A stretch of 48,826 nt of DNA, taken from Streptomyces phaeochromogenes (lineage in GTDB: Bacteria > Actinomycetota > Actinomycetes > Streptomycetales > Streptomycetaceae). The stretch lies in contig NZ_LIQZ01000115.1 of the NCBI RefSeq assembly GCF_001418655.1, forward strand, positions 1 to 48,826, read 5' to 3'. The notes under the pieces are model-generated. The model was not told where the DNA came from, searched no databases, and saw nothing but the letters and a program-made list of their open reading frames with translations. This document shows, piece after piece, positions 41,480 to 48,826 of the stretch (position 1 is its first letter; each line of letters opens with the position of its first letter). The translations under genes were made by a program, and so were the position numbers.

Positions 41480-42931
41480 TCACGCGGGAGCGAACAGCAC
41501 CTTCGCCGAGCCCGGGTCGGCCTGTGTGAGCCGTACCCGCAGCCGCTCCCCCAGCGGCAGCGGCAGCGCTCCGGCCCCTTCCTCGCTCTTGATACGGGCG
41601 ACGACGGCGGGGGACTCCAACTGGACGGTTCCCACGGTGGGTTCGCGTTCCTGTACGTCCACGACGGTGCCGTCGAAGAGTTCGCCGACGCGGTCCTTGA
41701 GCAGGGCCGCCTCGACGATGTCGACGCACTCGCGCTCGGCCGTGCCCGCGCGGCGGGTGCCCTCGGCCATCCGCTTCGGCAGGTCGTCGAGGGCGGCGAG
41801 CACCCACTCCGGAGGTTCCTCCCCGGCCGTCGCCGCCAGGCACAGTTCCGAGGCGTAGCGGTCGACCAGGCGGCGGAGCGGGGCCGTGCAGTGCGTGTAG
41901 GGCGCGGCCACTGCGGCGTGGGTGGTGAGGTCCGGGATGACGCCGTCCCGGAAGACCGTGTAGCCCGCGCCCCGCAACAGCGTCGTGCACTCCTGGAGGA
42001 AGGCCGCGTGGTGGGGCAGGTGCGGGTCCAGGGAACGGATCAGCTCGGCGTACGAGACGTGGTGCGGCCAGTCGATGCGCAGCGCCCGCGCGGTGCGCCG
42101 CAGTCGGCCGACAGCGCCATCGGGCGCTGCCGGGAGTGTGCGCAGCACGCCCGTGCCGTACGCGAGCATCAGCTCGGCCGCGGCCATGCCCGTGAGGAGG
42201 GAGATCTGCGCGTTCCAGCCGTCGGCGGGGAGCGGGGCGCGGTAGGTGAGTTCGTACGCGCCGTCGCGCTCGGTGATCTCCTGCTCGGGGACGTTGAGGG
42301 AGATGCCGCCGCGGGCCACTTCCTGTTGTTCGCGGAGGAGCCCGATGTCCTTGAGGAGGGCGAGCGGTTCCTCGGCGGTGCCCGCGTCGAGCTGCTTCTG
42401 GACGGACTCGTAGTCGAGCTTGGCGCGGCTGCGGACGAGGGCGCGGCGGACCTCGGTGGACGTCGGGCGGCCGTCCGCGTCCAGGTCGATCGTCCACAGG
42501 ACGGCCGGGGAAGTCTGGTCCGGGAGCAGGCTCGCGGCCCCCTCGCTCAGGACCGGCGGGTGGAGGGGGATCTTGCCGTCCGGGAAGTAGAGGGTCGTGA
42601 CCCTGCGGTGTGCCTCCGCGTCCAGGAGACCGCCCGGTACGACGAAAGCCGCGACGTCGGCGATGGCGTACCGCACGCGGTAGCCGTCCGGGCGGCGGGA
42701 CAGGTGCATCGCCTGGTCGAGGTCGGTGGACGTCGGCGGGTCGATGGTGAAGAGGGGGACGTCCGTGGCGTCGTACGCCGGAAGCGTGGGTTCGCGGGCG
42801 GCCCGTTCCGCCTCGGCGAGCACCCGCGGCCCGAAGGCCTCGGGTACGTCGAGTTCGGTGCGCAGTGCGCGCAGCGCGGCCCGCAGGGGCGCCTCGGCTG
42901 CGCCGGTCACACGAATCTGGCGGCGGGGCAT
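41480..42931 (-). CDS. RNB-domain ribonuclease (RNase II/R superfamily)
   Basis: 483 aa from ATG 42931. The RNB catalytic core shows IDPPTSTDLDQAM with Asp64, Asp70 and Asp72, then YRVRYAIADVAAFV, LYFPDGKIPLHPPVLSEGAASLLP and YTHCTAPLRRLVDRY near the C-terminus. It is shorter than E. coli RNase R and lacks its N-terminal cold-shock domains, as in the actinobacterial RNB subfamily. It should degrade RNA 3' to 5'. No ribosome site is obvious, so it may be leaderless. It converges on the membrane-protein gene with a 4-nt gap. Confidence 0.93.
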   Translation of the reverse strand: MPRRQIRVTGAAEAPLRAALRALRTELDVPEAFGPRVLAEAERAAREPTLPAYDATDVPLFTIDPPTSTDLDQAMHLSRRPDGYRVRYAIADVAAFVVPGGLLDAEAHRRVTTLYFPDGKIPLHPPVLSEGAASLLPDQTSPAVLWTIDLDADGRPTSTEVRRALVRSRAKLDYESVQKQLDAGTAEEPLALLKDIGLLREQQEVARGGISLNVPEQEITERDGAYELTYRAPLPADGWNAQISLLTGMAAAELMLAYGTGVLRTLPAAPDGAVGRLRRTARALRIDWPHHVSYAELIRSLDPHLPHHAAFLQECTTLLRGAGYTVFRDGVIPDLTTHAAVAAPYTHCTAPLRRLVDRYASELCLAATAGEEPPEWVLAALDDLPKRMAEGTRRAGTAERECVDIVEAALLKDRVGELFDGTVVDVQEREPTVGTVQLESPAVVARIKSEEGAGALPLPLGERLRVRLTQADPGSAKVLFAPA

Positions 42932-42992
42932 ACGGCGAGCGTATGGCGGGGTGGGACGGGCGGCACCCCGTAGGCTTGCGCGTACCCCTCTC

Positions 42993-43072
42993 ACGTACCG
43001 AATGCCGTGCAGAACCCCGTACAGAACCCACTACCGAACTCCGTACCCACCGCCGTACCGAACGTCCCAGGG
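42993..43072. repeat. degenerate 12-bp tandem repeat in yaaA leader
   Basis: About six units of the type CCGTACMGAACN (for example CGTACCGAATGC, CGTGCAGAACCC, CGTACAGAACCC, CGTACCGAACGT) follow one another just before the yaaA ribosome site. They fill about half of the 150-bp spacer between the divergent RNB and yaaA genes. Confidence 0.55.
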
Positions 43073-43081
43073 AGAACCGCC

Positions 43082-43864
43082 GTGCTTGTGCTGCTGCCGC
43101 CGTCCGAAGGAAAGGCTCCCTCCGGGCGGGGCGCGCCGTTGAAGCCGGAGTCGCTGTCGTTGCCGGGGCTCGCCGAGGCGCGGCAGGCGGTGTTCGAGGA
43201 GCTCGTCGAACTCTGCGCGGGCGACGAGGAGAAGGCCCGCGAGGTGCTCGGGCTGAGCGAGGGCCTGCGCGGCGAGGTCGCCAAGAACACGGAGCTGCGG
43301 ACCGCGGGGGCGCGGCCCGCCGGGGAGATCTACACGGGCGTGTTGTACGACGCCCTCGACCTGGCCTCGCTCGACACGGCGGCCAAGCGGCGGGCGGCGC
43401 GCTCGCTGCTCGTCTTCTCGGGGCTGTGGGGTGCGGTCCGGGTGACGGACCGGATTCCCTCGTACCGCTGCTCGATGGGTGTGAAGCTGCCGGGCCTCGG
43501 GGCGCTGGGCGCGCACTGGCGGGCGCCGATGGCCGCCGTGCTGCCCGAGGCGGCCGGGAGCGGGCTCGTGCTCGACCTGCGGTCCTCGGCGTACGCGGCG
43601 GCGTGGAAGCCGAAGGGGGAGGTCGCGGGGCGCACGGCGAGCGTACGGGTGCTGCACGCGCCGACCCGGAAGGTCGTCAGCCACTTCAACAAGGCGACCA
43701 AGGGCCGCATCGTCCGCAGCCTCATGCAGTCCGGTGCCGTGCCTTCGGGGCCCGCGGAGCTGGTGGAGGCGCTGCGGGATCTTGGATACGTGGTCGAGGC
43801 GGCGGCGCCTGCGGGGGCGGGGCGGGCGTGGATGCTGGACGTGCTGGTGGACGAGATTCACTGA
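43082..43864 (+). CDS. yaaA: YaaA family peroxide-stress protein (UPF0246)
   Basis: 260 aa from GTG 43082, with AGGGAGA 7 nt upstream. Signature blocks are LLPPSEGKAP at the N-terminus, YTGVLYDALD, FSGLWGAVRVTDRIPSYRCSMG, VLDLRSSAYAAAW and SHFNKATKGRIVR. YaaA lowers free iron and DNA damage during hydrogen peroxide stress in E. coli and binds DNA through a helix-hairpin-helix-like motif; the same role is inferred here. It is followed by the KDPG aldolase gene after a 93-nt gap with a strong hairpin. Confidence 0.93.
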   Translation: MLVLLPPSEGKAPSGRGAPLKPESLSLPGLAEARQAVFEELVELCAGDEEKAREVLGLSEGLRGEVAKNTELRTAGARPAGEIYTGVLYDALDLASLDTAAKRRAARSLLVFSGLWGAVRVTDRIPSYRCSMGVKLPGLGALGAHWRAPMAAVLPEAAGSGLVLDLRSSAYAAAWKPKGEVAGRTASVRVLHAPTRKVVSHFNKATKGRIVRSLMQSGAVPSGPAELVEALRDLGYVVEAAAPAGAGRAWMLDVLVDEIH

Positions 43865-43903
43865 GTACGCGGGGTTCGCCGGGTGGGGCAGCCGTCGCAT
43901 GTT

Positions 43904-43935
43904 GCAGCATGCGCAACGACCTTTGCGCATGCTGC
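43904..43935. terminator. 13-bp perfect hairpin between yaaA and eda
   Basis: GCAGCATGCGCAA (43904-43916) and TTGCGCATGCTGC (43923-43935) are perfectly complementary with a 6-nt loop. It lies 39 nt after the yaaA stop and 22 nt before the eda start. With no U-tract it is a Streptomyces-type terminator, or an operator/attenuator for eda. Confidence 0.6.
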
Positions 43936-43957
43936 GGGGCGCGGGCAGGATGAGCGC

Positions 43958-44641
43958 ATGGTTTCGCCCCTGCCCTCGTCATCGCTGTCCTCGTCACCGT
44001 TGCCCTCGCCGCTGTCCTCGTCCGTACTCGAACTGGCGCCCGTCGTCCCCGTGGTCGTCGTCGACGACGTCGCGGACGCCGTGCCGCTGGCCCGTGCGCT
44101 CGTCGCGGGCGGGCTGCCCGCGATCGAGGTGACGCTGCGGACGCCGGTGGCGCTCGACGCGATCCGGGCGATCGCCGACGGGGTGCCGGAGGCGGTGGTC
44201 GGGGCCGGCACGGTCATCTCGCCGGAGCAGGTGGCGCAGTCGGTGGCCGCCGGGGCGCGCTTCCTGGTGAGCCCGGGCTGGACGGACGTACTGCTCGATG
44301 CGATGAAGGCGTCCGGGGTGCCGTTCCTGCCGGGGGTCTCCACGACGTCGGAGGTCGTGGCGCTGCTGGAGCGGGGCGTGAGCGACATGAAGTTCTTCCC
44401 GGCCCAGGCGGCCGGCGGTACGGCGTACCTCAAGTCCCTGGCGGGGCCGCTCCCCCAGGCCCGCTTCTGCCCGACCGGGGGCATCGGCCCGGCCGTCGCG
44501 CCGGACTACCTGGCCCTGCCCAACGTCCTGTGCGTGGGCGGAAGTTGGATGCTCCCGCCGGACGCGATCGCGTCCGGGGACTGGGCAAGGGTGGAGACCC
44601 TGGCAAGGGAAGCCGCAAGCCTGGGACACACCCCCGGCTGA
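43958..44641 (+). CDS. eda: KHG/KDPG aldolase
   Basis: 227 aa from ATG 43958, with AGGA 8 nt upstream. After a Ser/Pro-rich N-terminal tail the class I aldolase barrel shows VVPVVVVDDVADAVPLARAL, Glu57 in AIEVTLRT, GAGTVISPEQ, and the Schiff-base Lys145 in SDMKFFPA, followed by FCPTGGI. It cleaves 2-keto-3-deoxy-6-phosphogluconate to pyruvate and glyceraldehyde-3-phosphate and/or 4-hydroxy-2-oxoglutarate. The rest of an Entner-Doudoroff pathway is not nearby. The last residues are close to a G/C-rich hairpin terminator. Confidence 0.93.
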   Translation: MVSPLPSSSLSSSPLPSPLSSSVLELAPVVPVVVVDDVADAVPLARALVAGGLPAIEVTLRTPVALDAIRAIADGVPEAVVGAGTVISPEQVAQSVAAGARFLVSPGWTDVLLDAMKASGVPFLPGVSTTSEVVALLERGVSDMKFFPAQAAGGTAYLKSLAGPLPQARFCPTGGIGPAVAPDYLALPNVLCVGGSWMLPPDAIASGDWARVETLAREAASLGHTPG

Positions 44642-44645
44642 GGCA

Positions 44646-44678
44646 CGCCCCTTCAGGGGCGCGGGGAACTGCGCAATC
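44646..44678 (+). repeat. Streptomyces dispersed intergenic repeat, copy 1 (also terminator hairpin)
   Basis: CGCCCC-TTCA-GGGGCG (44646-44661) forms a 6-bp hairpin, and the sequence runs on as GCGGGGAACTGCGC. The same element occurs twice in the opposite orientation inside the RNase H/phosphatase gene. Here it lies 5 nt after the eda stop and can end that transcript. Confidence 0.8.
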
Positions 44679-44747
44679 CCCCCGACCGACCCGCAGCCAA
44701 CTCCCCACCCGAGCCCACTCCGAGACCAACCCGCGCTCAACCCCCGC

Positions 44748-46112
44748 TCAGCGCAGCGCAGACGTGTCGTTGAGCAGCCGCACGCTCGCGTTGCCGTCCC
44801 CGTAGTACGCCACCACCGACAGCGACGCCGCCGACAGTTCCATGCGGAACAGGGCCTCCGGCGGGGCGCCCAGGGCCAGCCGTACGAGGGTCTTGATGGG
44901 CGTGACGTGGGAGACGAGGAGCACGGTGCGGCCGGTGTGCGCCGCGAGCAACTCGTCGCGGGCCGCGCCCACCCGGTGGGCCACCGCCTCGAAACTCTCG
45001 CCGCCGCCGGTGGGTTCGGCGTCCGGGGAACTCAGCCAGGCGCTCATGTCGTCCGGGTAGCGGTCGCGGACCTCTCCGAACGTCAGGCCTTCCCATGCCC
45101 CGAAGTCCGTCTCGCGGAGCCCGTCCTCGATTCGCACGTCCAGTCCGAGCCTGGCCGCCACGATCGCTGCGGTTTCGCGGCAGCGGGCGAGGGGGGACGA
45201 GATGACGTCCTGTACGGTCCCGCGGGCGGCGAGTGCGGTTGCGACGCGGTCGGCCTGGTCGCGGCCCGTGTCCGACAGCGCGGGGTCGCTGCCGCCGCTT
45301 CCCGAGAAACGCTTCTGGGGGGTCAGGGGGGTCTCGCCGTGCCGGAGCAGTACGAAGGTGGTGGGGGTGCCGAGGTCCGGGGGAGCGGCTCCGGCGGTCG
45401 GCGCCTCGGAGGCCAGGTTCCGGGCGGCTCGGATGTCGTTGGTGTCGGGGGTGGCGACGGGAGCTGTTCGGGTGCGGGTCGGCTGTGGCTGGTCGCGCAG
45501 TTCCCCGCGCCCCTCAAGGGGCGCCACCGAACCCGGCGCTGCCAGCGTCCCCCGTACGTCGGTGGTGCTGGCGGGAGTCGTCTCGCTGCGGGTCCGCTGC
45601 GGCTGGTCGCGCAGTTCCCCGCGCCCCTTACGGGGCACTGCCGGCCTCGCGGTGCCCCCCGCGTCCAGGTCTGCCGTCGACTGCGACGGGGACCACTGCT
45701 CGCCCCTCTTCCCCGCGTCCATCGCCTCGTTGGCCAAGCGGTCCGCGTGCTTGTTCTCCGCGCGGGGGATCCACTCGTACGTGACCCGGTCGGGCGGGAG
45801 GATGGAGCGGGCCTCGGCCGCCAGGGGGCGCATCGCGGGGTGCTTGATCTGCCAGCGGCCGGACATCTGCTCGACCACGAGCTTGGAGTCCATGCGGACC
45901 CGCACGGTGGCCGTGGGGTCGAGGTCGCGGGCCGCGCGGAGGCCCGCGACCAGGCCGCTGTACTCGGCGACGTTGTTCGTGGCGACGCCGAGGTACTCCG
46001 CCGCCTCGGCCAGAGTCTCCCCCGTCGCCGCGTCGATGACCACGGCTCCGTAGCCCGCGGGCCCCGGGTTTCCCCGGGAACCCCCGTCCGCCTCGACGAT
46101 CAACTCGCGCAA
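44748..46112 (-). CDS. bifunctional RNase H / acid phosphatase
   Basis: 454 aa from TTG 46112, with AGGAG 8 nt upstream. Residues 1-135 are a type I RNase H domain with catalytic Asp9 (VEADGGSRGNPG), Glu50 (NNVAEYSG), Asp75 (VRMDSKLVV) and Asp124 (HADRLANEA). Residues about 250-454 are a histidine phosphatase domain: LLRHGET with His258, and VSHVTPIK. This fusion is known from actinobacteria (Rv2228c and SCO2299 types), where it hydrolyses RNA-DNA hybrids and has phosphatase activity. The linker (140-250) is long and contains two related GRGELRDQPQ peptides (163-172 and 201-210) encoded by two copies of a dispersed DNA repeat. Confidence 0.95.
   Translation of the reverse strand: MRELIVEADGGSRGNPGPAGYGAVVIDAATGETLAEAAEYLGVATNNVAEYSGLVAGLRAARDLDPTATVRVRMDSKLVVEQMSGRWQIKHPAMRPLAAEARSILPPDRVTYEWIPRAENKHADRLANEAMDAGKRGEQWSPSQSTADLDAGGTARPAVPRKGRGELRDQPQRTRSETTPASTTDVRGTLAAPGSVAPLEGRGELRDQPQPTRTRTAPVATPDTNDIRAARNLASEAPTAGAAPPDLGTPTTFVLLRHGETPLTPQKRFSGSGGSDPALSDTGRDQADRVATALAARGTVQDVISSPLARCRETAAIVAARLGLDVRIEDGLRETDFGAWEGLTFGEVRDRYPDDMSAWLSSPDAEPTGGGESFEAVAHRVGAARDELLAAHTGRTVLLVSHVTPIKTLVRLALGAPPEALFRMELSAASLSVVAYYGDGNASVRLLNDTSALR
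45487..45523 (-). repeat. Streptomyces dispersed repeat, copy 2, inside coding sequence
   Basis: Minus-strand sequence GCCCC-TTGA-GGGGC followed by GCGGGGAACTGCGCGACCAG. It is in frame in the linker of the RNase H/phosphatase gene and encodes the second GRGELRDQPQ peptide. Confidence 0.8.
45601..45636 (-). repeat. Streptomyces dispersed repeat, copy 3, inside coding sequence
   Basis: Minus-strand GCCCCGTAAGGGGC hairpin followed by GCGGGGAACTGCGCGACCAG. It is identical to copy 2 over the 28 nt outside the loop and in the same frame, encoding the first GRGELRDQPQ peptide. Confidence 0.8.
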
Positions 46113-46125
46113 GCCAGAAGCTCCT

Positions 46126-46190
46126 TACAGACCCGAACAGGACTCCGCAGACCCCTGCAGACCTCTACAAACGCCTACAGACCCGACTCC
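46126..46190. repeat. degenerate CAGACC microrepeat between zinc-ribbon and RNase H genes
   Basis: ACAGACCCG, GCAGACCCC, GCAGACCTC, TACAAACGC and ACAGACCCG follow each other at about 10-11-bp spacing. They fill the 62-bp spacer and run into the last codons of the zinc-ribbon gene. Confidence 0.5.
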
Positions 46191-46918
46191 GACGTGCGGA
46201 TCAGGATGCGGCGGCAGTTCTCGCAGCGCAGGACCGTGTCCGGGGACGCCGCCTTCACGTCGTTCACCTCGGTGATGTTGAGCTCCAGGCGGCAGCCCTC
46301 GCAGCGGCGCTGGTAGAGGCGGGCCGCCCCGACGCCGCCCTGCTGCTCGCGGAGCTTCTCGTAGAGCTTGAGGAGGTCGGCGGGGACGGAGCCCGCGATG
46401 ACCTCGCGCTCCTTCGTCGCCGTCGCGGCCTCACCGTCGAGGGACTCCTGCGCGGCGTCCCGGCGGGCCGTCGCGTCGTCGATCTTCGACTGGACGGACG
46501 AGACCCGCTCGGTCAGTTCGGCGACCCGCTCCTGCGCGGACTCGCGGCGCTCCATGATCTCCAGGACGACGTCCTCCAGGTCACCCTGGCGCTTGGCGAG
46601 GGAGGCGATCTCGCGCTGGAGGTTCTCCAGGTCCTTGGGGGACGTGACGGCACCCGAGTCGAGGCGCTGCTGGTCGCGGGAGGCGCGCTGGCGCACCTGG
46701 TCGACGTCCTGCTCCGCCTTGGTCTGCTCGCGGGAGCAGTCGCTCTCCTCGGTCTGGGAGGCGACGAGCAGGTCGCGCAGCTGCGTGAGGTCCTTGGTCA
46801 GCGACTCGATCTCGGCGTGCTCGGGCAGCGACCTCCGCTTGTGCGCGAGCTGCTGCAGGCGGGCGTCGAGGGACTGGACGTCGAGAAGTCGGATCTGGTC
46901 GGCGGGCGCGGCGTTCAG
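46175..46918 (-). CDS. CT398/Rv2229c-like coiled-coil protein with C4 zinc ribbon
   Basis: 247 aa. A long coiled coil (residues 10-185, LAHKRRSLPEHAEIESLTKD onward) is followed by a C-terminal zinc ribbon with CEGC and CENC knuckles. Related chlamydial CT398 binds sigma-54 and secretion ATPase components; in actinobacteria the role is unknown, and the gene is conserved between Nif3 and RNase H genes. The conserved N-terminus NAAPADQIRLLDVQ is preceded by CTG at 46918, with GGAG 7 nt before it. That CTG overlaps the Nif3 stop as CTGA, so a CTG start is proposed; the nearest upstream ATG (47053) would add 45 residues encoded inside the Nif3 gene. Confidence 0.88.
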   Translation of the reverse strand: MNAAPADQIRLLDVQSLDARLQQLAHKRRSLPEHAEIESLTKDLTQLRDLLVASQTEESDCSREQTKAEQDVDQVRQRASRDQQRLDSGAVTSPKDLENLQREIASLAKRQGDLEDVVLEIMERRESAQERVAELTERVSSVQSKIDDATARRDAAQESLDGEAATATKEREVIAGSVPADLLKLYEKLREQQGGVGAARLYQRRCEGCRLELNITEVNDVKAASPDTVLRCENCRRILIRTSESGL

Positions 46919-47754
46919 TTGGGGGCTCCAGGTGAAGGGGAGTGGGAGTTCCACGGGTCGGTGACCGTCTTCGAGACATGGACCCGCAGGTCCCAGCCGT
47001 GACGGTCGGAAATCTCGTCGAGCTGGGCGGCGGCCAGCTCGCACCAGGGCCACTCGGTGGCCCAGTGCGCCGCGTCGAGCAGCGCGAGGGGACTGTGGGC
47101 GCGGGCTTCCGACGCCGGGTGGTGGCGCAGGTCCGCGGTGAGGAAGGCGTCCACGCCGGCGGCGCGTACGTCGGCGAAGAGGCTGTCGCCGGAGCCGCCG
47201 CTGACCGCGACGGTCCGCACCAGCGCCTCGGGGTCGCCCGCGACGCGGATGCCCTGCGCGGTGGCGGGCAGCCGTTCGGCGGCGCGGGCGGCGAACTCGC
47301 GGACGGTCAGCGGATGGTCCAGCTCGCAGACCCGGCCGAGGCCCCGTCGGCCGTCGGCGTCGGCGGGGTCCGGCACGAGGGGGCGTACGACGCGGAGGTC
47401 CAGGGCTCCGGCGAGGGCGTCGCTCACGCCCGGGTCGGCGCGGTCGGCGTTCGTGTGGGCGACGTGCAGCGCGATGTCGTTCTTGATGAGGGTGTGCACG
47501 ACGCGGCCCTTGAAGTTCGAGGCCGCGACCGTCGTCGTACCGCGCAGATAGAGCGGGTGGTGGGTGACCAGCAGGTCGGCGTCCAGCTTCACCGCCTCGT
47601 CCACGATCTCCTGGACCGGGTCGACGGCGAAGAGTACGCGGGAGACCTCCTGGTCGGGGTCTCCGCAGACCGTGCCGACCGCGTCCCAGTCCTCCGCGCT
47701 CGCGGGGGGCCAGAGAGCGTCGAGCGCGGCGATGACTTCAGACAGACGGGGCAC
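46915..47754 (-). CDS. Nif3-like dinuclear metal centre protein
   Basis: 279 aa from GTG 47754; the longer open frame upstream has no conserved content. Metal ligands are visible in LLVTHHPLYLRG, the HTNAD motif, and near the C-terminus FLTADLRHHPASEA and DAAHWATEWP. Members form toroidal hexamers with two metals per subunit; related proteins are annotated as GTP cyclohydrolase I type 2, but the physiological role is uncertain. It overlaps the zinc-ribbon gene by 4 nt, and RNase H follows, a conserved actinobacterial block. Confidence 0.93.
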   Translation of the reverse strand: MPRLSEVIAALDALWPPASAEDWDAVGTVCGDPDQEVSRVLFAVDPVQEIVDEAVKLDADLLVTHHPLYLRGTTTVAASNFKGRVVHTLIKNDIALHVAHTNADRADPGVSDALAGALDLRVVRPLVPDPADADGRRGLGRVCELDHPLTVREFAARAAERLPATAQGIRVAGDPEALVRTVAVSGGSGDSLFADVRAAGVDAFLTADLRHHPASEARAHSPLALLDAAHWATEWPWCELAAAQLDEISDRHGWDLRVHVSKTVTDPWNSHSPSPGAPN

Positions 47755-47850
47755 GAACAAAAGGCTACCTGCCTTGTGTCCGTGCCCCACCGGTCGCGGG
47801 CTACTTGACCAGCTGTGACCGGGCGACCCCGCAGCGGGCGGTCCTGGCCT

Positions 47851-47895
47851 GGGCAATCCCGGTCCGGGCAATCCCGGTCCGGGCAATCCTGGTCC
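47851..47895. repeat. three tandem 15-bp repeats
   Basis: GGGCAATCCCGGTCC at 47851-47865 and 47866-47880, and a copy with one change (CCT for CCC) at 47881-47895. It lies in the 175-bp spacer between the Nif3 gene and the siderophore-binding gene, 35 nt beyond the stop of the latter. Confidence 0.85.
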
Positions 47896-47929
47896 GGCCA
47901 CTTCGCGAGGTGGTCGTGCTGTCGTCGTC

Positions 47930-48826
47930 CTACTTGGCGAGGAAGCCCTTGAGGTCGTCGAGGACCTCGCCGGCCGCGGTGACGCCGAGGCCGAGGTACC
48001 AGGTCTCGTCGGGTACGTCCTTGGCCTGGCCGCCCTTGACCGCGCCGAGCTTCTTCCAGAGCGGGTTGTCCTCGGCGGTGGCGCGGTCGGTCTTCTTGGC
48101 GTCGCCGTAGACGCCGGTGAAGATCCAGTCGGCGTCGGCGTCGTCGATCCTCTCCGGGCTGATCTCCGCCGCGAGGTCGTTGATCTGCTGGTTCTTGGGG
48201 CGCGGGATGCCGACGTCCTCAAGGATCGTGCCGATGAAGGACGCCTTCGCGTAGAGGCGGATCATGCCCGGCAGGTAGCGGAGCATGGTGACGGTCGGCT
48301 TGTCGGGGCCGAGTTCGTCGCCGAGGGCCTTGGCCTTCTTCTCGTACGCGGCGAGCTGGGTCTTCGCCTCGGCGGTCCTGTCCAGCGCCGCCGCGTTGAG
48401 GAGGTAGTTCTCCTTCCAGGTGAAGCCCGGACGGATGGAGAACACGGTGGGGGCGATCTTGGAGAGCTGCGGGTAGAGCTTGGCGGCGCGCAGTTCGCTG
48501 CCGAGGATCAGGTCGGGCTTCAGGCCCGCGATCGGCTCCAGGTTGAGGGCGTTGATCGTGCCGACGTCCTTGGGGCTGCCCGCGTCCTTCTTCAGGTACG
48601 AGGGGATCCCGGCCGAGCCCTCGGTGGGCGCCCAGCCGACGGGCTGCACGCCGAGGGAGACGACGTTGTCGAGCTCACCGACGTCGAGGACGACCACGCG
48701 CTTGGGCCTGGCCTTCAGCTCGGTCTCGCCCATCGCATGCTCGATCGTGCGCGGGAACTCGCCGGCCTTGGCCGTGGTCCCCAGCTTGGCCGTCTCCTCG
48801 GCCGCCTTCGCGAAGTCCTCGCCGCC
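47930..48826 (-). CDS. iron-siderophore ABC transporter substrate-binding protein (5' end outside window)
   Basis: The frame runs off the right edge, and 298 residues are visible. The FecB/BtuF-type fold is shown by KRVVVLDVGELDNVVSLGVQPVGW, then GLKPDLILGSEL, APTVFSIRPG and a C-terminal LGLGVTAAGEVLDDL. The signal peptide and lipobox should lie in the missing N-terminus. Such lipoproteins deliver ferric siderophores to a FecCD-type permease. The permease genes are not in view. Confidence 0.92.
   Translation of the reverse strand, partial: GGEDFAKAAEETAKLGTTAKAGEFPRTIEHAMGETELKARPKRVVVLDVGELDNVVSLGVQPVGWAPTEGSAGIPSYLKKDAGSPKDVGTINALNLEPIAGLKPDLILGSELRAAKLYPQLSKIAPTVFSIRPGFTWKENYLLNAAALDRTAEAKTQLAAYEKKAKALGDELGPDKPTVTMLRYLPGMIRLYAKASFIGTILEDVGIPRPKNQQINDLAAEISPERIDDADADWIFTGVYGDAKKTDRATAEDNPLWKKLGAVKGGQAKDVPDETWYLGLGVTAAGEVLDDLKGFLAK

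Noticed and set aside
41460..43031. 523-codon minus-strand frame over the RNB gene
   Set aside because: Arg/Pro/Gly-rich shadow; the other frame has the intact RNB catalytic motifs.
47851..47895. CRISPR-like array
   Set aside because: Units are 15 bp and contiguous without spacers, so this is a simple tandem repeat; no CRISPR array or cas gene was seen anywhere in the window.

Overview
The window is high-GC actinomycete DNA and almost certainly comes from a Streptomyces chromosome. It has strong third-position G/C bias, many GTG starts and GTGA/ATGA gene overlaps, an XRE-DUF5753/DUF397/HATPase cluster, an FxsA/FxsT-type system and an actinobacterial-type RNase P RNA. All calls below come from reading the sequence; no database search was run.

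Positions 1 to about 36,170 look like an accessory island dominated by defence and conflict genes. From left to right it holds: (i) the C-terminal part of a large Eco57I/PglX/DrmMI-type adenine methylase cut by the window edge; (ii) an XRE regulator with DUF397 partner and a divergent anti-sigma-like ATPase; (iii) a 437-aa unknown protein with a glycine/alanine-rich hydrophobic core; (iv) an EVE-like protein divergent from a first McrB-McrC pair; (v) a DUF2786 protein; (vi) a three-gene operon of a zinc-hook SMC/Rad50-like ATPase, a small His-rich protein and a coiled-coil protein, followed by a decayed Phd/VapC toxin-antitoxin pair; (vii) a second, different McrB-McrC pair, followed by a helicase with a RelE-like N-terminus and a convergent HTH-N6-adenine methylase; (viii) a conflict/RiPP locus.

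The conflict/RiPP locus (24.2-35.4 kb) is the most striking part. On the minus strand four genes are overlapping or closely spaced: a trypsin-like protease with a C-terminal effector-associated-type domain, a VMAP-type protein, a MoxR-type AAA ATPase, and a 1494-aa protein combining SAV_2336/vWA, NB-ARC and TPR modules (FxsT). Converging on it is a two-gene plus-strand operon: an FxsA-like 69-aa precursor with a non-standard C-terminus and an HExxH enzyme of the aKG peptide beta-hydroxylase type. A Trypco1 (CU044_2847) protein sits divergently beside it. No radical SAM gene is present. The layout suggests an NTP-dependent, protease-executed conflict system joined to a hydroxylase-only RiPP pathway.

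From about 36,470 to the end the content is core-like: rnpB, an EamA transporter whose reading frame runs into rnpB, an AraC regulator, a TetR/DUF4260 pair with two perfect operators, a MerR regulator with a 19-bp-spacer leaderless promoter, an RNB-family ribonuclease, YaaA, KDPG aldolase, RNase H/phosphatase, a zinc-ribbon coiled-coil protein, a Nif3-like protein and a truncated siderophore-binding lipoprotein gene. A frameshifted ISAs1-type transposase fragment lies between the island and rnpB and may mark the junction.
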